From positions 2,976,001-3,040,000 of the forward strand of contig OZ243123.1 of NCBI GenBank assembly GCA_965212505.1: 64,000 nt of DNA, in the 5' to 3' direction. Origin of the DNA: JAHEKO01 sp965212505. Its GTDB lineage: Bacteria > Acidobacteriota > Thermoanaerobaculia > Multivoradales > JAHEKO01. The translations under genes and the position numbers were made by a program. Positions 19,781-28,717 of this stretch are shown here, piece after piece (the first letter of the stretch is position 1; the number at the start of each line of letters is the position of its first letter). Under the pieces are notes generated by a model. That model made no database searches, had not been told where the DNA came from, and saw nothing but the letters and a program-made list of their open reading frames with translations.

Positions 19781-20674
19781 ATGAAAGCACGCGTATTTCG
19801 CGCCGGAGCCAACCCCACCATGCGGTGGGACTTTGCCGAATCGGCCACGATCGGACGCTCCGGAGAGAACACGATCCGGCTCGAGTCGGCCTCGGTGTCG
19901 AGCCGCCACGCTCGCATCTGGTTCGACGACGAGGCCGGCGTCTATCGCCTCGAAGACCTCGGCAGCCGGAACGGCTCCAAGCTCGACGGGGTCCTCTTGA
20001 CGAGAGCGGAACCGCTCGACTCTCTCCACGTCGTCGAGTTCGGCGGCGAAGGGCCGGAGCTCATCTTCCAAGCGCTCGACCTGGCCGCCGGCACAGACGA
20101 AGTGCCGTCAGAAGCGGCCGGCGAGACGGAACCGAAAGCGGCCCCTCCGGACGAGACGCCGAGCCCGGACGAAACGAGCGACGCGGAGGAGACGATCGAG
20201 GCGTCGGACGAGACGGCCGAGGTAGCCCCGGCGCAGCAGGATGCGGGCGACGAGCCTGCACCGGCCGCAGAGGCCCAGCCGCAGGCGACGGAAGCTCCCG
20301 AGCCGCAGCCGGTCCCGACGTCACCAGCCGAGGGAGAGGTGCGCTTCTACCTCCACTTCGACGAGCCGGGGAGCTCCGAACCGATACCGCTCCCGGAGGG
20401 ACATCGCGTAGTGGGAAGGGCCCGCAGTGCCGACGTGACCGTGGAGAGCCCGTCAGTGTCGAGGCGTCACGCCCTCCTGGCGGTGGACGCCGAGCGCGTG
20501 ACCGTGCAGGACCTCGGCAGCAGAAACCACACGTTCGTCAACGGCGAGCGGATTGAAGACTCGACCGAGGTCAGGGCGGGCGACAGCCTCGAGTTTGGCG
20601 AACTCTCGGCGACTCTGGTCGCCGGAGCCGGAGCAGGAGCCGACGGCGACGGCGACGGCGACGGCGGCAGTTAG
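19781..20674 (+). CDS. Twin forkhead-associated (FHA) domain protein
   Basis: 297 aa. Two FHA domains, phosphothreonine-binding modules, at about 5-100 and 190-285; both keep the signature GR.N/S.SRH..LEDLGSRN (IGRSGENTI and VSSRHA, then VVGRARSADV and VSRRHA). An acidic, Pro/Ala-rich linker (about 105-185, many Glu and Thr) joins them and could itself be phosphorylated. The tail is a run of Asp-Gly repeats. No signal peptide. It begins 7 nt after the decahaem gene, its Shine-Dalgarno (GAGG) overlapping that stop, so it belongs to the cytochrome operon. It probably reads the phosphorylation state set by one of the two flanking kinases. Confidence 0.92.
   Translation: MKARVFRAGANPTMRWDFAESATIGRSGENTIRLESASVSSRHARIWFDDEAGVYRLEDLGSRNGSKLDGVLLTRAEPLDSLHVVEFGGEGPELIFQALDLAAGTDEVPSEAAGETEPKAAPPDETPSPDETSDAEETIEASDETAEVAPAQQDAGDEPAPAAEAQPQATEAPEPQPVPTSPAEGEVRFYLHFDEPGSSEPIPLPEGHRVVGRARSADVTVESPSVSRRHALLAVDAERVTVQDLGSRNHTFVNGERIEDSTEVRAGDSLEFGELSATLVAGAGAGADGDGDGDGGS
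20642..20665 (+). repeat. (GACGGC)4 microsatellite at end of FHA gene
   Basis: Four copies of a hexamer encode Asp-Gly four times just before the FHA stop. Slippage would change the tail by two residues per unit without a frameshift. Confidence 0.7.
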
Positions 20675-22578
20675 CCCGGGGGCAAGCGCACCCGAATCGT
20701 CGTCCACATCTTCCCCTGCACGCCATACTTCTCGGCGGGCCGGAAGACCGCTCCCTTGGCGGTCTCGACGGCGAGCTCCCGGAAGCGCCGCTTGGCCGAG
20801 CCGCGATCGGACGCCTTGGCGGTGATCACGTGACCGTCCTCGCTGACGAGAACGTCCACCATCACCTCGATCACCCGGTCGGGTCGATCGAACCGCCGCG
20901 GATAGACGGGATCAGGCATGCTGACGAGCGAGGGCGGCATCACCCCAGGGTCCGGACCGAAGAGCTCGCCGCGCCGGACCTGCGGGTCGGGCGACGCCAC
21001 CGGCTCGGTCTGCCCGGCCCCGGGCGACGGAGCGGGAACGGGCGCCGAGGCGGCCGGCTCTGAGCGCACCGGAGACGACGGCTCGCGCGTCGAAACTGCG
21101 GGGGCGCCCGTGGGCTCCGACTCCTCGGCGGACGGGATCTCGACGTCGGCAAATGGATCGGTCGGTTCTTCGGACTCGGACTCCCAGCGCGGCGCGCTCT
21201 CGACAGTGAGCGGCGTGCCGGCGTCCTCACCGGTGGCGGAGGTCGAAGACGTCTTCGAGACCCCGCCCAGCCAGACGAGTCCCGCAACCACCAACGCGAG
21301 TCCCAACGCCAGGAGGAGCCCGAGCGGCGACAGCGCGCGAGCGAGCCACGCCGCCCGCCGCCCCCCCGCTGGAGCCACCGGCACCGCGGCAGGCTGATCC
21401 TCACCCTTCAACTGCTCCCGAAGACCATCAAACTCCGTGTGCTCTCCGTAGAGAGTCTCGGCGAGATCGAGAGCCCGATCGGCGTCCTCGACGGTGCCGC
21501 TCCGGGTCGTCTCCCGAATCGCCGACGCCGCGTGCTGTACCGCGTCGTCTCGATCGACGGCCAACTCGGCCGCGCCACCCGAGCGCTCGTCGGCCCCGAA
21601 CTGACGGTCGAGGCTTCGCTGGGTCGAGTCGCCGGCAGACGACTTCCTCTTGAGCGTCGCGAGCTGCGTAGTCGCCTCGATCGCGTGCTTGAGCTCGTCG
21701 ACATGGGATTCACCGTCGCCGGCGAATTTGCCGAGCTCACGCACGAAGTCCTCCGCCGTCTCGACCCGCTTCGAGGAGTCCTTCTCGAGCGCCCGCAGAC
21801 ACAGCGCGCGTAGACCCTCCGGTACCTGCCCGTCGGGATCGCTCTCGTCGAAAGGGGTCGGAGGCTTGAACAGGTGCCCCGCGACGATCTCCGAGAAGCT
21901 CTCTCCGGGGAACGGGTTCTTCCCGGTCAAGAGCTCGTAGAGGAGCACGCCGAACGAATAGAGATCGCTCCGCTCGTCGAGCGCACTGGCACCCTCTTTC
22001 GACTTGAACAGCTCGGGCGGCGAGTAGCGCACTTTGCCCATGAACATGCCGGTTGCGGTCAGGTTCAGCGTCTCGTCCTGGCCCTTCGCAATTCCGAGAT
22101 CGATCAGCTTCACCAGGGGGTTGCCGCGGAAGTCTCGCGAGAGCATCAGGTTGTCAGCGGCGATGTCGCGATGAATGAACCCCTTTCCGTGGAGATAGCT
22201 GATCGCGTGGAGCCCTTGACTTGCGATCTCCACCGCCAGTTCGAGAGTGGGCGCACCGCTCTCTCGAATCAGCTCCTGCAGCGTCACACCGTCGATGAAC
22301 TCCATGACGATGAAGGAGGACTTCCCCTCGGCGCTGACGGAAAAGTCGTAGAGCTGAGCTATGTTGGGATGGCGCAGCTGAATCGCAATCCGCGCCTCGT
22401 TTTGGAAACGCTGGCGCAGACTCTCGTCCATCGCAAACTCGGACTTGAGCACCTTGATGATCCGTATCTCGTCGAGCAGGCGGTGCTGCACCTTATAGAT
22501 CGCACCCATCCCGCCTTCGCGGATCTTCTGGAGGATCTCGTACTTCCCTCCAAGAGCCTTCTCTTCCGGCCTTGCCAA
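20671..22578 (-). CDS. Membrane Hanks-type kinase fused to a TonB-like C-terminal domain
   Basis: 635 aa from a TTG preceded by AGAGGTG. Kinase domain about 10-285: REGGMGAIY loop, lysine in IRIIKVLK, catalytic loop HRDIAADN and DLG in place of DFG. Ala stands where Ser/Thr kinases have Lys (HRDxK), as in tyrosine-type loops. A single membrane helix (about 415-440) follows, then a Pro/Ser/Glu-rich periplasmic spacer and a TonB C-terminal-like domain (about 545-635, PDPVYPRRFDRP and AVFRPAEKYG). The architecture would couple an outside contact to phosphorylation inside. It is convergent with the FHA gene, the stops overlapping by 4 nt (TTAG). Confidence 0.88.
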   Translation of the reverse strand: MARPEEKALGGKYEILQKIREGGMGAIYKVQHRLLDEIRIIKVLKSEFAMDESLRQRFQNEARIAIQLRHPNIAQLYDFSVSAEGKSSFIVMEFIDGVTLQELIRESGAPTLELAVEIASQGLHAISYLHGKGFIHRDIAADNLMLSRDFRGNPLVKLIDLGIAKGQDETLNLTATGMFMGKVRYSPPELFKSKEGASALDERSDLYSFGVLLYELLTGKNPFPGESFSEIVAGHLFKPPTPFDESDPDGQVPEGLRALCLRALEKDSSKRVETAEDFVRELGKFAGDGESHVDELKHAIEATTQLATLKRKSSAGDSTQRSLDRQFGADERSGGAAELAVDRDDAVQHAASAIRETTRSGTVEDADRALDLAETLYGEHTEFDGLREQLKGEDQPAAVPVAPAGGRRAAWLARALSPLGLLLALGLALVVAGLVWLGGVSKTSSTSATGEDAGTPLTVESAPRWESESEEPTDPFADVEIPSAEESEPTGAPAVSTREPSSPVRSEPAASAPVPAPSPGAGQTEPVASPDPQVRRGELFGPDPGVMPPSLVSMPDPVYPRRFDRPDRVIEVMVDVLVSEDGHVITAKASDRGSAKRRFRELAVETAKGAVFRPAEKYGVQGKMWTTIRVRLPPG

Positions 22579-22811
22579 GTCGCACCTCTACTCGAGATCG
22601 GATCGCCGTATCGCCATACTAACCGGACTCTGCGGGATCGGCACACTCGACACAGCGAGTCACGCCACATCCACGGCCGAACTCTGTCTCAAAGTGGGAA
22701 GCGGCTAGGGCGGAGTGGCTGCTCGTCTTCTCGGAGGGGATCGGTCGCCCCCCTGCAGTGACCACGCGGCTCCAGACGCTACACCATCGAGCCGAACACT
22801 CCTTGCGGCGC
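22579..22811 (-). other. Intergenic spacer between kinase-TonB and glycosidase genes
   Basis: At 233 nt the largest gene-free stretch in the window. It holds the leader of the kinase gene (Shine-Dalgarno, and a -10-like TAGTAT further upstream on the minus strand) and a small inverted repeat ACTCG-N6-CGAGT (22645-22660). No tRNA, riboswitch or T-rich terminator seen. Confidence 0.5.
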
Positions 22812-24797
22812 TCACCACCGAAGTACGAGCAGCAACAGATGCGCCGCCGTCCAACTAAAGTGGCGCACATTCCGCCCTTCGCCGGTCAGAGGGTGGTAGT
22901 TCTCGTACAACGGTTCGCCCAACGAGAGCGCTCCGTCGAGGTTCTCGACGAGCTGTCGCGTCAGCGCGTCGGCGTCTTCGCCGTAGCCGTAGCGGCGCAG
23001 ACCTGACACCGCGAAGTAGGCCTGGTCGAGCCAGACCAGCCCGCGCCAGTAGCCGTCGGAGAATCCGGGCTCGTCGCGGGCGACCGTCGGAAAGGGAACG
23101 TGGGTTCGGAAGACTTTCGGGTCGAGCATGGTGGCCCGGACCCGGGCCGCCTGTTCCGCTGTAGCAACCCCGGTCCAGAGAGGCGTCCAGCCCTCGGGGC
23201 CACGAACAGAGACGAACTCGCTTCCATCCAGAGACACGTCGTAGAACCAGCCACTCTCGGGATCGAACATGACCTCTCGGATGCGCTTCCCTAGCTCCAG
23301 GGCCGCAGCCCGAAAGGTCGCCGCCTCCTCCGCCTTCCCCAGCGCTTCCGCAAGTTCGCTCAGCGCCAGCTTCTCGCGATAGAGGTAGCTGTTGAGATCG
23401 ACCGACTCCTGGTTCATCGACCAGGCGCCGGGGCCGTTCTCGAGCATCTCGCTGTCGTCGAAACGCACGGCGTTGTCCATACCGCTCTCCCACCGCGCCG
23501 CGACAAGCGTCCCGTCGGTCGAGCCGTACTCGCACAGCCCATCGCCGTCGTGGTCGCGTTCCGTGTACCAGAAGCGGTGGTAGGCGACGAGCTTCGGGTA
23601 GAGCTCGGCGACGAACTCCAGGTCACGTGTGGCGCGGTAGATCTGCTCGATCGCCCAACCGGCGAGCGGCGGCTTGGTATCTCGCCAGTTGTCTTCACCC
23701 GCGTCGAGGTAGACGACGTCGGCCACCATCCCCTGTTCGTTTTGGTGATCGAACATCGCCCGCACCTGATCCTTGGCGATCTCGGGAGCGAAGCGCACGA
23801 GGGCCACCGCATGCTTCCACGAGTCCCACGCCCAAAAGCCGTTGAAGTAGCCCACATTGCTCGAGGGAAAGAGACTGCTGTAGCGCATGCGGCCCGCCGG
23901 ACCGCGCCAGTTGTTGATGAGGGTCTGGACCGCCTTGACGGCGACGATCCGCCACGGGTGGTTCGGCGGCGTCCTCTGAAGGGAGGACTCCAGATATCGA
24001 TTCCACCGCTCGGCGTTGGCCACAGCCGAGATTTCCGGCTCGTCCAGAGTCCGCTCGATCGCCGCCCAGTTGGACTCGGGATCGTCTTCGAGCGTCAGGG
24101 TGAGAGCGAGCGCTCCGACCATTTCGCTCGCGGGCTGTACCCACCGCGCTCGACTTCGCCGCAGAGACCAGACCTGGTCGACAACCTCCGTGGTGACCTC
24201 GCCATCAGCGGAAACCTGGAAGATCCATCCCGACTCCGTTCGCCCCACGATGCGACCGGCTTCGAGCTCTGGTGCGGCAACCTCGTCGAAGAACGACCCG
24301 GTCCAGGAGAGTCGCAACTCCCTCGGCTCCGTCCCGCGGTTCACCACTCTCGTCTCGACGAGGGCCGTGGTCGTCGAATCGAACCAGAGCCGGTGCTCGA
24401 CCTCCAAGTCGTCGGCGAGCGCACGCTGGACGAGACCTCCCGGCAACGAGGTCGCGTGAAAGTTCTGTGCCACGCCGAGATCGATCCACTCGCCGGTCGT
24501 CGCGTCCTCGATCTCGAGCCGGGCCTGCGCCGACCCGAGCCAACGACCTTCCGCCATGAGGAACGGCCCCGCGAAGCTTCCGCGGTGCCGAAGGTCGTCA
24601 GCGGAGGGAAGCGCATACCCCTGCCAAGAGCCCTGGTCCGAGGCGGGCGCAAACGACCAGTCTTCGCTCGCGCTCGGGACGCCGACGTGCGCGAGCACGT
24701 TCTGGTAGCGCGAGCGTAGGTCCTCTCCGACGGCCCGAGGAGCCACGCTCAACAGCACAGCGGCGACGAGGAGTCCCGCGCGATCCCGTCTGGCCAT
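22812..24797 (-). CDS. Secreted MGH1/GH63-like alpha-glycosidase
   Basis: 661 aa starting at the ATG at 24797, two bases after the AgcS stop (TAGGGATG). Signal peptide about 1-24. An N-terminal beta-sandwich (about 30-270) is followed by an (alpha/alpha)6 toroid with motifs shared with E. coli YgjK and GH63 glucosidases: FWAWDSWKH, KPPLAGWAI, ESGMDNAVRFDD, GYWRGLVWLDQAY and a late Glu region ENYHPLTGEG. The Asp of WAWDS and the late Glu are the likely catalytic acids. It should hydrolyse alpha-glucosidic bonds of an exported or imported oligosaccharide; trehalase-like action is also possible. Third gene after ybdK and the symporter. Confidence 0.85.
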   Translation of the reverse strand: MARRDRAGLLVAAVLLSVAPRAVGEDLRSRYQNVLAHVGVPSASEDWSFAPASDQGSWQGYALPSADDLRHRGSFAGPFLMAEGRWLGSAQARLEIEDATTGEWIDLGVAQNFHATSLPGGLVQRALADDLEVEHRLWFDSTTTALVETRVVNRGTEPRELRLSWTGSFFDEVAAPELEAGRIVGRTESGWIFQVSADGEVTTEVVDQVWSLRRSRARWVQPASEMVGALALTLTLEDDPESNWAAIERTLDEPEISAVANAERWNRYLESSLQRTPPNHPWRIVAVKAVQTLINNWRGPAGRMRYSSLFPSSNVGYFNGFWAWDSWKHAVALVRFAPEIAKDQVRAMFDHQNEQGMVADVVYLDAGEDNWRDTKPPLAGWAIEQIYRATRDLEFVAELYPKLVAYHRFWYTERDHDGDGLCEYGSTDGTLVAARWESGMDNAVRFDDSEMLENGPGAWSMNQESVDLNSYLYREKLALSELAEALGKAEEAATFRAAALELGKRIREVMFDPESGWFYDVSLDGSEFVSVRGPEGWTPLWTGVATAEQAARVRATMLDPKVFRTHVPFPTVARDEPGFSDGYWRGLVWLDQAYFAVSGLRRYGYGEDADALTRQLVENLDGALSLGEPLYENYHPLTGEGRNVRHFSWTAAHLLLLVLRW

Positions 24798-24799
24798 CC

Positions 24800-26119
24800 C
24801 TAGGACGCGATGCGCTCTCGCGCCATCCGCGCCACCTCTCCACCCAGCACCAACACCGCGATCAGGTTTGGAATCGCCATGATGCCGTTCAGTAGATCCC
24901 CCCACGCCCAGATCGCCTGGGCCCCCGCGAGCGAGCCGCCGAGGATCGCGAGGCAGTAGAGCATTCGGTAGGGCTTTCGGGCCTTGGCGCCCCAGAGGTA
25001 GGCCGCGCACTGTTCGCCGTAGAAGGCCCACGAGATCAACGTCGAGAGGCCGAAGAGGAGCGAGGCGGCGAGCACGATCAGGCCGCCGGTGGGGCCGAGG
25101 CCCTGGGTGAAGGCTCCGGCGGTGAGGGCGCTCGATTCGACGCCGGAGGTCCAGAGACCGCTCGAGATCAGCACGATGCCCGTCGCACTCGAGACGACCA
25201 GGGTGTCGAGGAAGACGCCGAGCATGGCGACCTTGCCCTGTGCCACCGGGTCTCCGGTCTTGGCGGAGGCGTGGGCAATCGGAACGGAGCCGGTTCCGGC
25301 CTCGTTCGAGTAGACGCCGCGAGCGACACCAAACCGGAACGCCTCGCGCACGCCGGCCCCGATGAAGCCGCCGCTCGCGGCAACAGGGTTGAATGCGTGG
25401 TGAACGACGAGCTGGAACGCCGCGCCGATCTGGTCCCGGAAGGCCCAGAGCACCGCACCCGCTCCGGCGAGATAGAGGACACCCATGATCGGCGCCAGAA
25501 ACTCCGAGACCCGCGCCACGCTGCGCACCCCGCCGAGTACCGACACACCGGTGAGCGCCGCGACCAGGGCGCAGGTGACAAGCGGCTTCCAGCCGAGCTC
25601 GGACTCGACGACGTAGGCGATCGAGTTGCTCTGGATCGTCGTCGTGGCGAACATCGTCTTGACCGCCAACCCGAAGGCGAAAAATGCAGCAACCTTCGGC
25701 CAACCCAGGCGATCGCGCAGGTAGTACATCGGACCGCCGACGTAGAGCCCGTCCGCACCCTTCTTCCGATAGCGCACGCCGAGCACCGACTCGGCGTACA
25801 TGGTGCCCATGCCGATGACGCCCGACACCCACATCCAGAAGAGCGCTCCCGGGCCACCCGCGGTGATCGCGGTGGCGACGCCGGCGATGTTGCCGTTGCC
25901 GACGATGCCGCCGACGGCGGTCATCAACGCCGCAAACGGACTGATGTCCCCCTCGCCTGCCGACCCCTTCCGCCTACCGAGCGCGCGCAGCGCCGGCCAG
26001 AACTCGGTGACCTGCACCACGCGCAGCCGGATCGCGAGGTACGCGCCGGTGCCGAGAAACAGCACCAGCAGGGGCGGCCCCCACAGCCAGTCGCTGATCG
26101 CTTGAACCGCCTGGCCCAC
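24800..26119 (-). CDS. Alanine/glycine:cation symporter (AgcS family)
   Basis: 439 aa, GTG start 2 nt after the ybdK stop. About ten membrane helices with family signatures near the N-terminus (ALMTAVGGIVGNGNIAGVAT) and in the middle (RGVYSNEAGTGSVPIAHA). It imports small amino acids with sodium or protons. Translationally linked to a carboxylate-amine ligase and a glycosidase; the shared theme may be small-molecule uptake, but no common pathway is evident. Confidence 0.94.
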   Translation of the reverse strand: MGQAVQAISDWLWGPPLLVLFLGTGAYLAIRLRVVQVTEFWPALRALGRRKGSAGEGDISPFAALMTAVGGIVGNGNIAGVATAITAGGPGALFWMWVSGVIGMGTMYAESVLGVRYRKKGADGLYVGGPMYYLRDRLGWPKVAAFFAFGLAVKTMFATTTIQSNSIAYVVESELGWKPLVTCALVAALTGVSVLGGVRSVARVSEFLAPIMGVLYLAGAGAVLWAFRDQIGAAFQLVVHHAFNPVAASGGFIGAGVREAFRFGVARGVYSNEAGTGSVPIAHASAKTGDPVAQGKVAMLGVFLDTLVVSSATGIVLISSGLWTSGVESSALTAGAFTQGLGPTGGLIVLAASLLFGLSTLISWAFYGEQCAAYLWGAKARKPYRMLYCLAILGGSLAGAQAIWAWGDLLNGIMAIPNLIAVLVLGGEVARMARERIAS

Positions 26120-26121
26120 GC

Positions 26122-27252
26122 TCAGGTCAGCGGCGGAGGCGGCGTGTCGAGCTCACAGCCGATCCGCGTCTCCTCGACCAGCTGATCGACGACCGCCTTC
26201 AAATTGCCCGTCTCTTCGTACTTCGCGAGCTGCCGGTCGGCGCTCGTCCCTTCCGAGAGGATGGTGTGCACGTATTCGACGTCTTTGCGGCTGCCGAGGT
26301 CGTCCACCACGTCGTCGATCAGCTCGAGCAGTTCGGAAATGAGGTCCTTGGTCGGGACCTCCTTCTGTCGGCCGAAGTCGAGCAGTTTGCCCTCGGTACC
26401 CCGTCGAACGGCGCGCCACTTGTTCTCGGTGATGAGCGCGTGCCGGTAGCGCCTCCACGACTGGTTGTCGTGACGCAGCTTGATGAGCTTGGCGACGATC
26501 GCCTGGATGAGCGCCGCCAGACAGATCGTCTCGTCGATCTTGGTGCAGATATCCGTCACCCGGAACTCGATCGTCGGGAACTTCGGGTGGGGGCGAATGT
26601 CCCACCAGATGCGCGTTCCATCTTCGATGCAACCGGTGTTGACCAGGATGTCGACGAAGCGTTGGTACTCGCCCCACGAGCGGAACTCCGGCGGCGGGCC
26701 GCTGCGAGGCAGGTTCTCGAAGACGATCGAGCGGTAGGACTTGAGTCCGGTGTTCCGGCCGTGCCAGAACGGAGAACTCGTCGACAGCGCCAGGAGGTGC
26801 GGCAGGAAGTAGCGCGCCTGGTCCATGACGTCGATCCGCAGATCGCGGTCTTCGATGCCGACGTGAACATGCATGCCGAAGATGAGCATGCGCTTCGCGA
26901 GGTCGGCCATCTCCTGGAGCTGCTTGACGTAGCGCTCCTTGGCGGTGATGTCCTGCTCACTCCACATCGAAAACGGATGGGTGCTCGCCGCCGCGACCAC
27001 GAGTCCGTTCGCGTGGGCCAGATTACAAATCGTCGAGCGCAGTCGCACGACCTCATTGCGGGCCGCGGCCATGTCGGCGCAGATCTCCGAGCCGACCTCG
27101 ACCTGCGACTGCATGAGCTCCGACTTGATCTGGTCTTTGAGCACCAGCTCGCCCTGCTCGAGAAACTCCTGGACATACGAGGTCAGTTCCCGGGACTCCG
27201 GGTCGATGATCTGGTACTCCTCCTCGATGCCAACGGTGAACTTGGCGGTCAT
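26122..27252 (-). CDS. ybdK: YbdK-type carboxylate-amine ligase (GCS2 family)
   Basis: 376 aa, ATP-dependent ligase fold of the glutamate-cysteine ligase 2 family. Signatures: GIEEEYQIID at 8-17, VEVGSEICADM, AAASTHPF, GMHVHVGIEDRD and RVTDICTKIDETI. Family members show weak gamma-glutamylcysteine synthetase activity; the true amine substrate is usually unknown. GGGAGGG precedes the ATG. First gene of a three-gene operon with its own promoter. Confidence 0.93.
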   Translation of the reverse strand: MTAKFTVGIEEEYQIIDPESRELTSYVQEFLEQGELVLKDQIKSELMQSQVEVGSEICADMAAARNEVVRLRSTICNLAHANGLVVAAASTHPFSMWSEQDITAKERYVKQLQEMADLAKRMLIFGMHVHVGIEDRDLRIDVMDQARYFLPHLLALSTSSPFWHGRNTGLKSYRSIVFENLPRSGPPPEFRSWGEYQRFVDILVNTGCIEDGTRIWWDIRPHPKFPTIEFRVTDICTKIDETICLAALIQAIVAKLIKLRHDNQSWRRYRHALITENKWRAVRRGTEGKLLDFGRQKEVPTKDLISELLELIDDVVDDLGSRKDVEYVHTILSEGTSADRQLAKYEETGNLKAVVDQLVEETRIGCELDTPPPPLT

Positions 27253-27301
27253 GCTCTACCCTCCCGAGGATACGCGTGCAAACTGTTGCGGTACTGAGAT
27301 C

Positions 27302-27310
27302 AGTTTAGCA
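27302..27310 (-). promoter_or_regulatory. Extended -10 of ybdK operon
   Basis: TGCTAAACT on the minus strand, about 50 nt before the ybdK ATG, in the 67-nt gap after rarA. Predicted start near 27295. Confidence 0.5.
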
Positions 27311-27319
27311 AAGGCGCTT

Positions 27320-28702
27320 CTAGTCGCGGCGGGCGCCGGCCGCGCCGGCGGCGGCTCGCAACTCGCGGAACCGCTTCAGGCGATCGTCGAGCTCCGCTTC
27401 GAACCCTCGATTCCCTGGCCGGTAGAACCGCTCCCCCTGGAGCGCCTCGGGCAGGCAGTCGACACCCCCGACGCCCTCTTCGGTGTCGTGCGCATAGACG
27501 TACCCTCGGCCGTAGCCCAGGTCCTTCATCAATCGGGTCGGCGCGTTCCGGATCGCCATGGGCGGCGGCTCGGCGGGGCGCTCCTCCACCGTCTTGCGAG
27601 CGCCCTTGTAAGCGACGTAGGCGGCGTTGCTCTTCGGTGCAAGCGCCAGATAGAGCGCCGCTTGGGCGAGCGCCAGCTCACCCTCCGGGCTGCCGAGGCG
27701 TTGATAGGTGTCCCAGGCGGCGAGCGCCTGTGGCAGCGCCTGCGGGTCGGCGAGCCCCACGTCCTCGCTGGCGAACCGCACCATTCGGCGAGCCAAGTAC
27801 AACGGTTCCTCGCCCGCCGCGAGCATGCGAGCCAGCCAGTAGATCGCCGCGTCGGGGTCGCTCTCTCGCAGCGACTTGTGGAGCGCTGAGATCAGATTAA
27901 AGTGCTCCTCACCCGACTTGTCATAGCGGAGCACCTTGGTCTGGACGATCCGGGTGACTTCGGCGGCGTCTACCTCGGCGTGGCCCGCGGCAGCGGCATC
28001 GGCGGCTGCGAGATCGAGGAGGTTGAGTACCCGTCGCGCGTCGCCACCCGCAAACTGCGCCAACGCTTCGAGCGCCGAGTCGTCGAAGCTCACGTCCGTT
28101 TCGCCGAGCCCGCGCTCGGTGTCGTCGAGTGCCCGTCGCATCAGCTCGATCAGCGCCTCGGGCGCCAACTCTTCGAGCACGACCACTCGGCAGCGCGAAA
28201 GCAGCGCGGCGTTGAGCTCGAACGAGGGGTTCTCGGTGGTGGCCCCAACCAGCACGATGTCGCCTCGCTCGACATACGGCAGAAAGGCGTCCTGCTGCGC
28301 TCGATTGAAGCGGTGGATCTCGTCGATGAACAGGAGGGTCCGCCGCCCCTGGGCACGTCGCAGACGAGCGGCGTCGTCCATCACCCGCTTGACCTCCTTG
28401 ATGCCGGAGACCACCGCACTGAACGGCTGGAACTGGGAGCGAGTGCAGCTCGCTACGATGTGAGCGAGCGTCGTCTTCCCCGAGCCGGGGGGGCCCCAGA
28501 AGATCAGCGACGGAACGCGATCGCCCTCGATCGCACGGCGCAAGAAGCCGTCGGCCCCAATGACCTCGCGCTGGCCGACGACCTCGTCGAGCGTCTGCGG
28601 CCGCATACGATCCGCCAGCGGCGAATCGGCGTCCGGCGCGCGCTGCTCAGCTGACCGAGCTCCTTGTGGAGCAGAGGGTTCGTCGAAAAGAGATCCCGAC
28701 AC
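27320..28702 (-). CDS. rarA: Replication-associated recombination protein A
   Basis: 460 aa AAA+ ATPase acting at stalled replication forks. Walker A GPPGSGKT, Walker B LLFIDEIHRFN, sensor 1 GATTENPSFE, and the C-terminal MgsA tetramerisation domain (GARKTVEERP, PAEPPPMAIRNAPT, LGYGRGYVYAHD) are all present. GTG start. The extreme N-terminal SLFDEP resembles a clamp-binding peptide. It sits 15 nt after the isocitrate dehydrogenase gene, so is likely read from that transcript. Confidence 0.95.
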   Translation of the reverse strand: MSGSLFDEPSAPQGARSAEQRAPDADSPLADRMRPQTLDEVVGQREVIGADGFLRRAIEGDRVPSLIFWGPPGSGKTTLAHIVASCTRSQFQPFSAVVSGIKEVKRVMDDAARLRRAQGRRTLLFIDEIHRFNRAQQDAFLPYVERGDIVLVGATTENPSFELNAALLSRCRVVVLEELAPEALIELMRRALDDTERGLGETDVSFDDSALEALAQFAGGDARRVLNLLDLAAADAAAAGHAEVDAAEVTRIVQTKVLRYDKSGEEHFNLISALHKSLRESDPDAAIYWLARMLAAGEEPLYLARRMVRFASEDVGLADPQALPQALAAWDTYQRLGSPEGELALAQAALYLALAPKSNAAYVAYKGARKTVEERPAEPPPMAIRNAPTRLMKDLGYGRGYVYAHDTEEGVGGVDCLPEALQGERFYRPGNRGFEAELDDRLKRFRELRAAAGAAGARRD

Positions 28703-28717
28703 CGGAGCGGCCGATCC

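Noticed and set aside
22645..22660. Small inverted repeat ACTCG-N6-CGAGT as a second CIRCE
   Set aside because: Only 5-bp arms and lacks the AGCACTC core; likely chance.
24798..25832. Upstream extension of the glycosidase frame
   Set aside because: Runs through the AgcS gene in another phase with Arg-rich, non-protein-like sequence; the ATG at 24797 has a signal peptide straight after.
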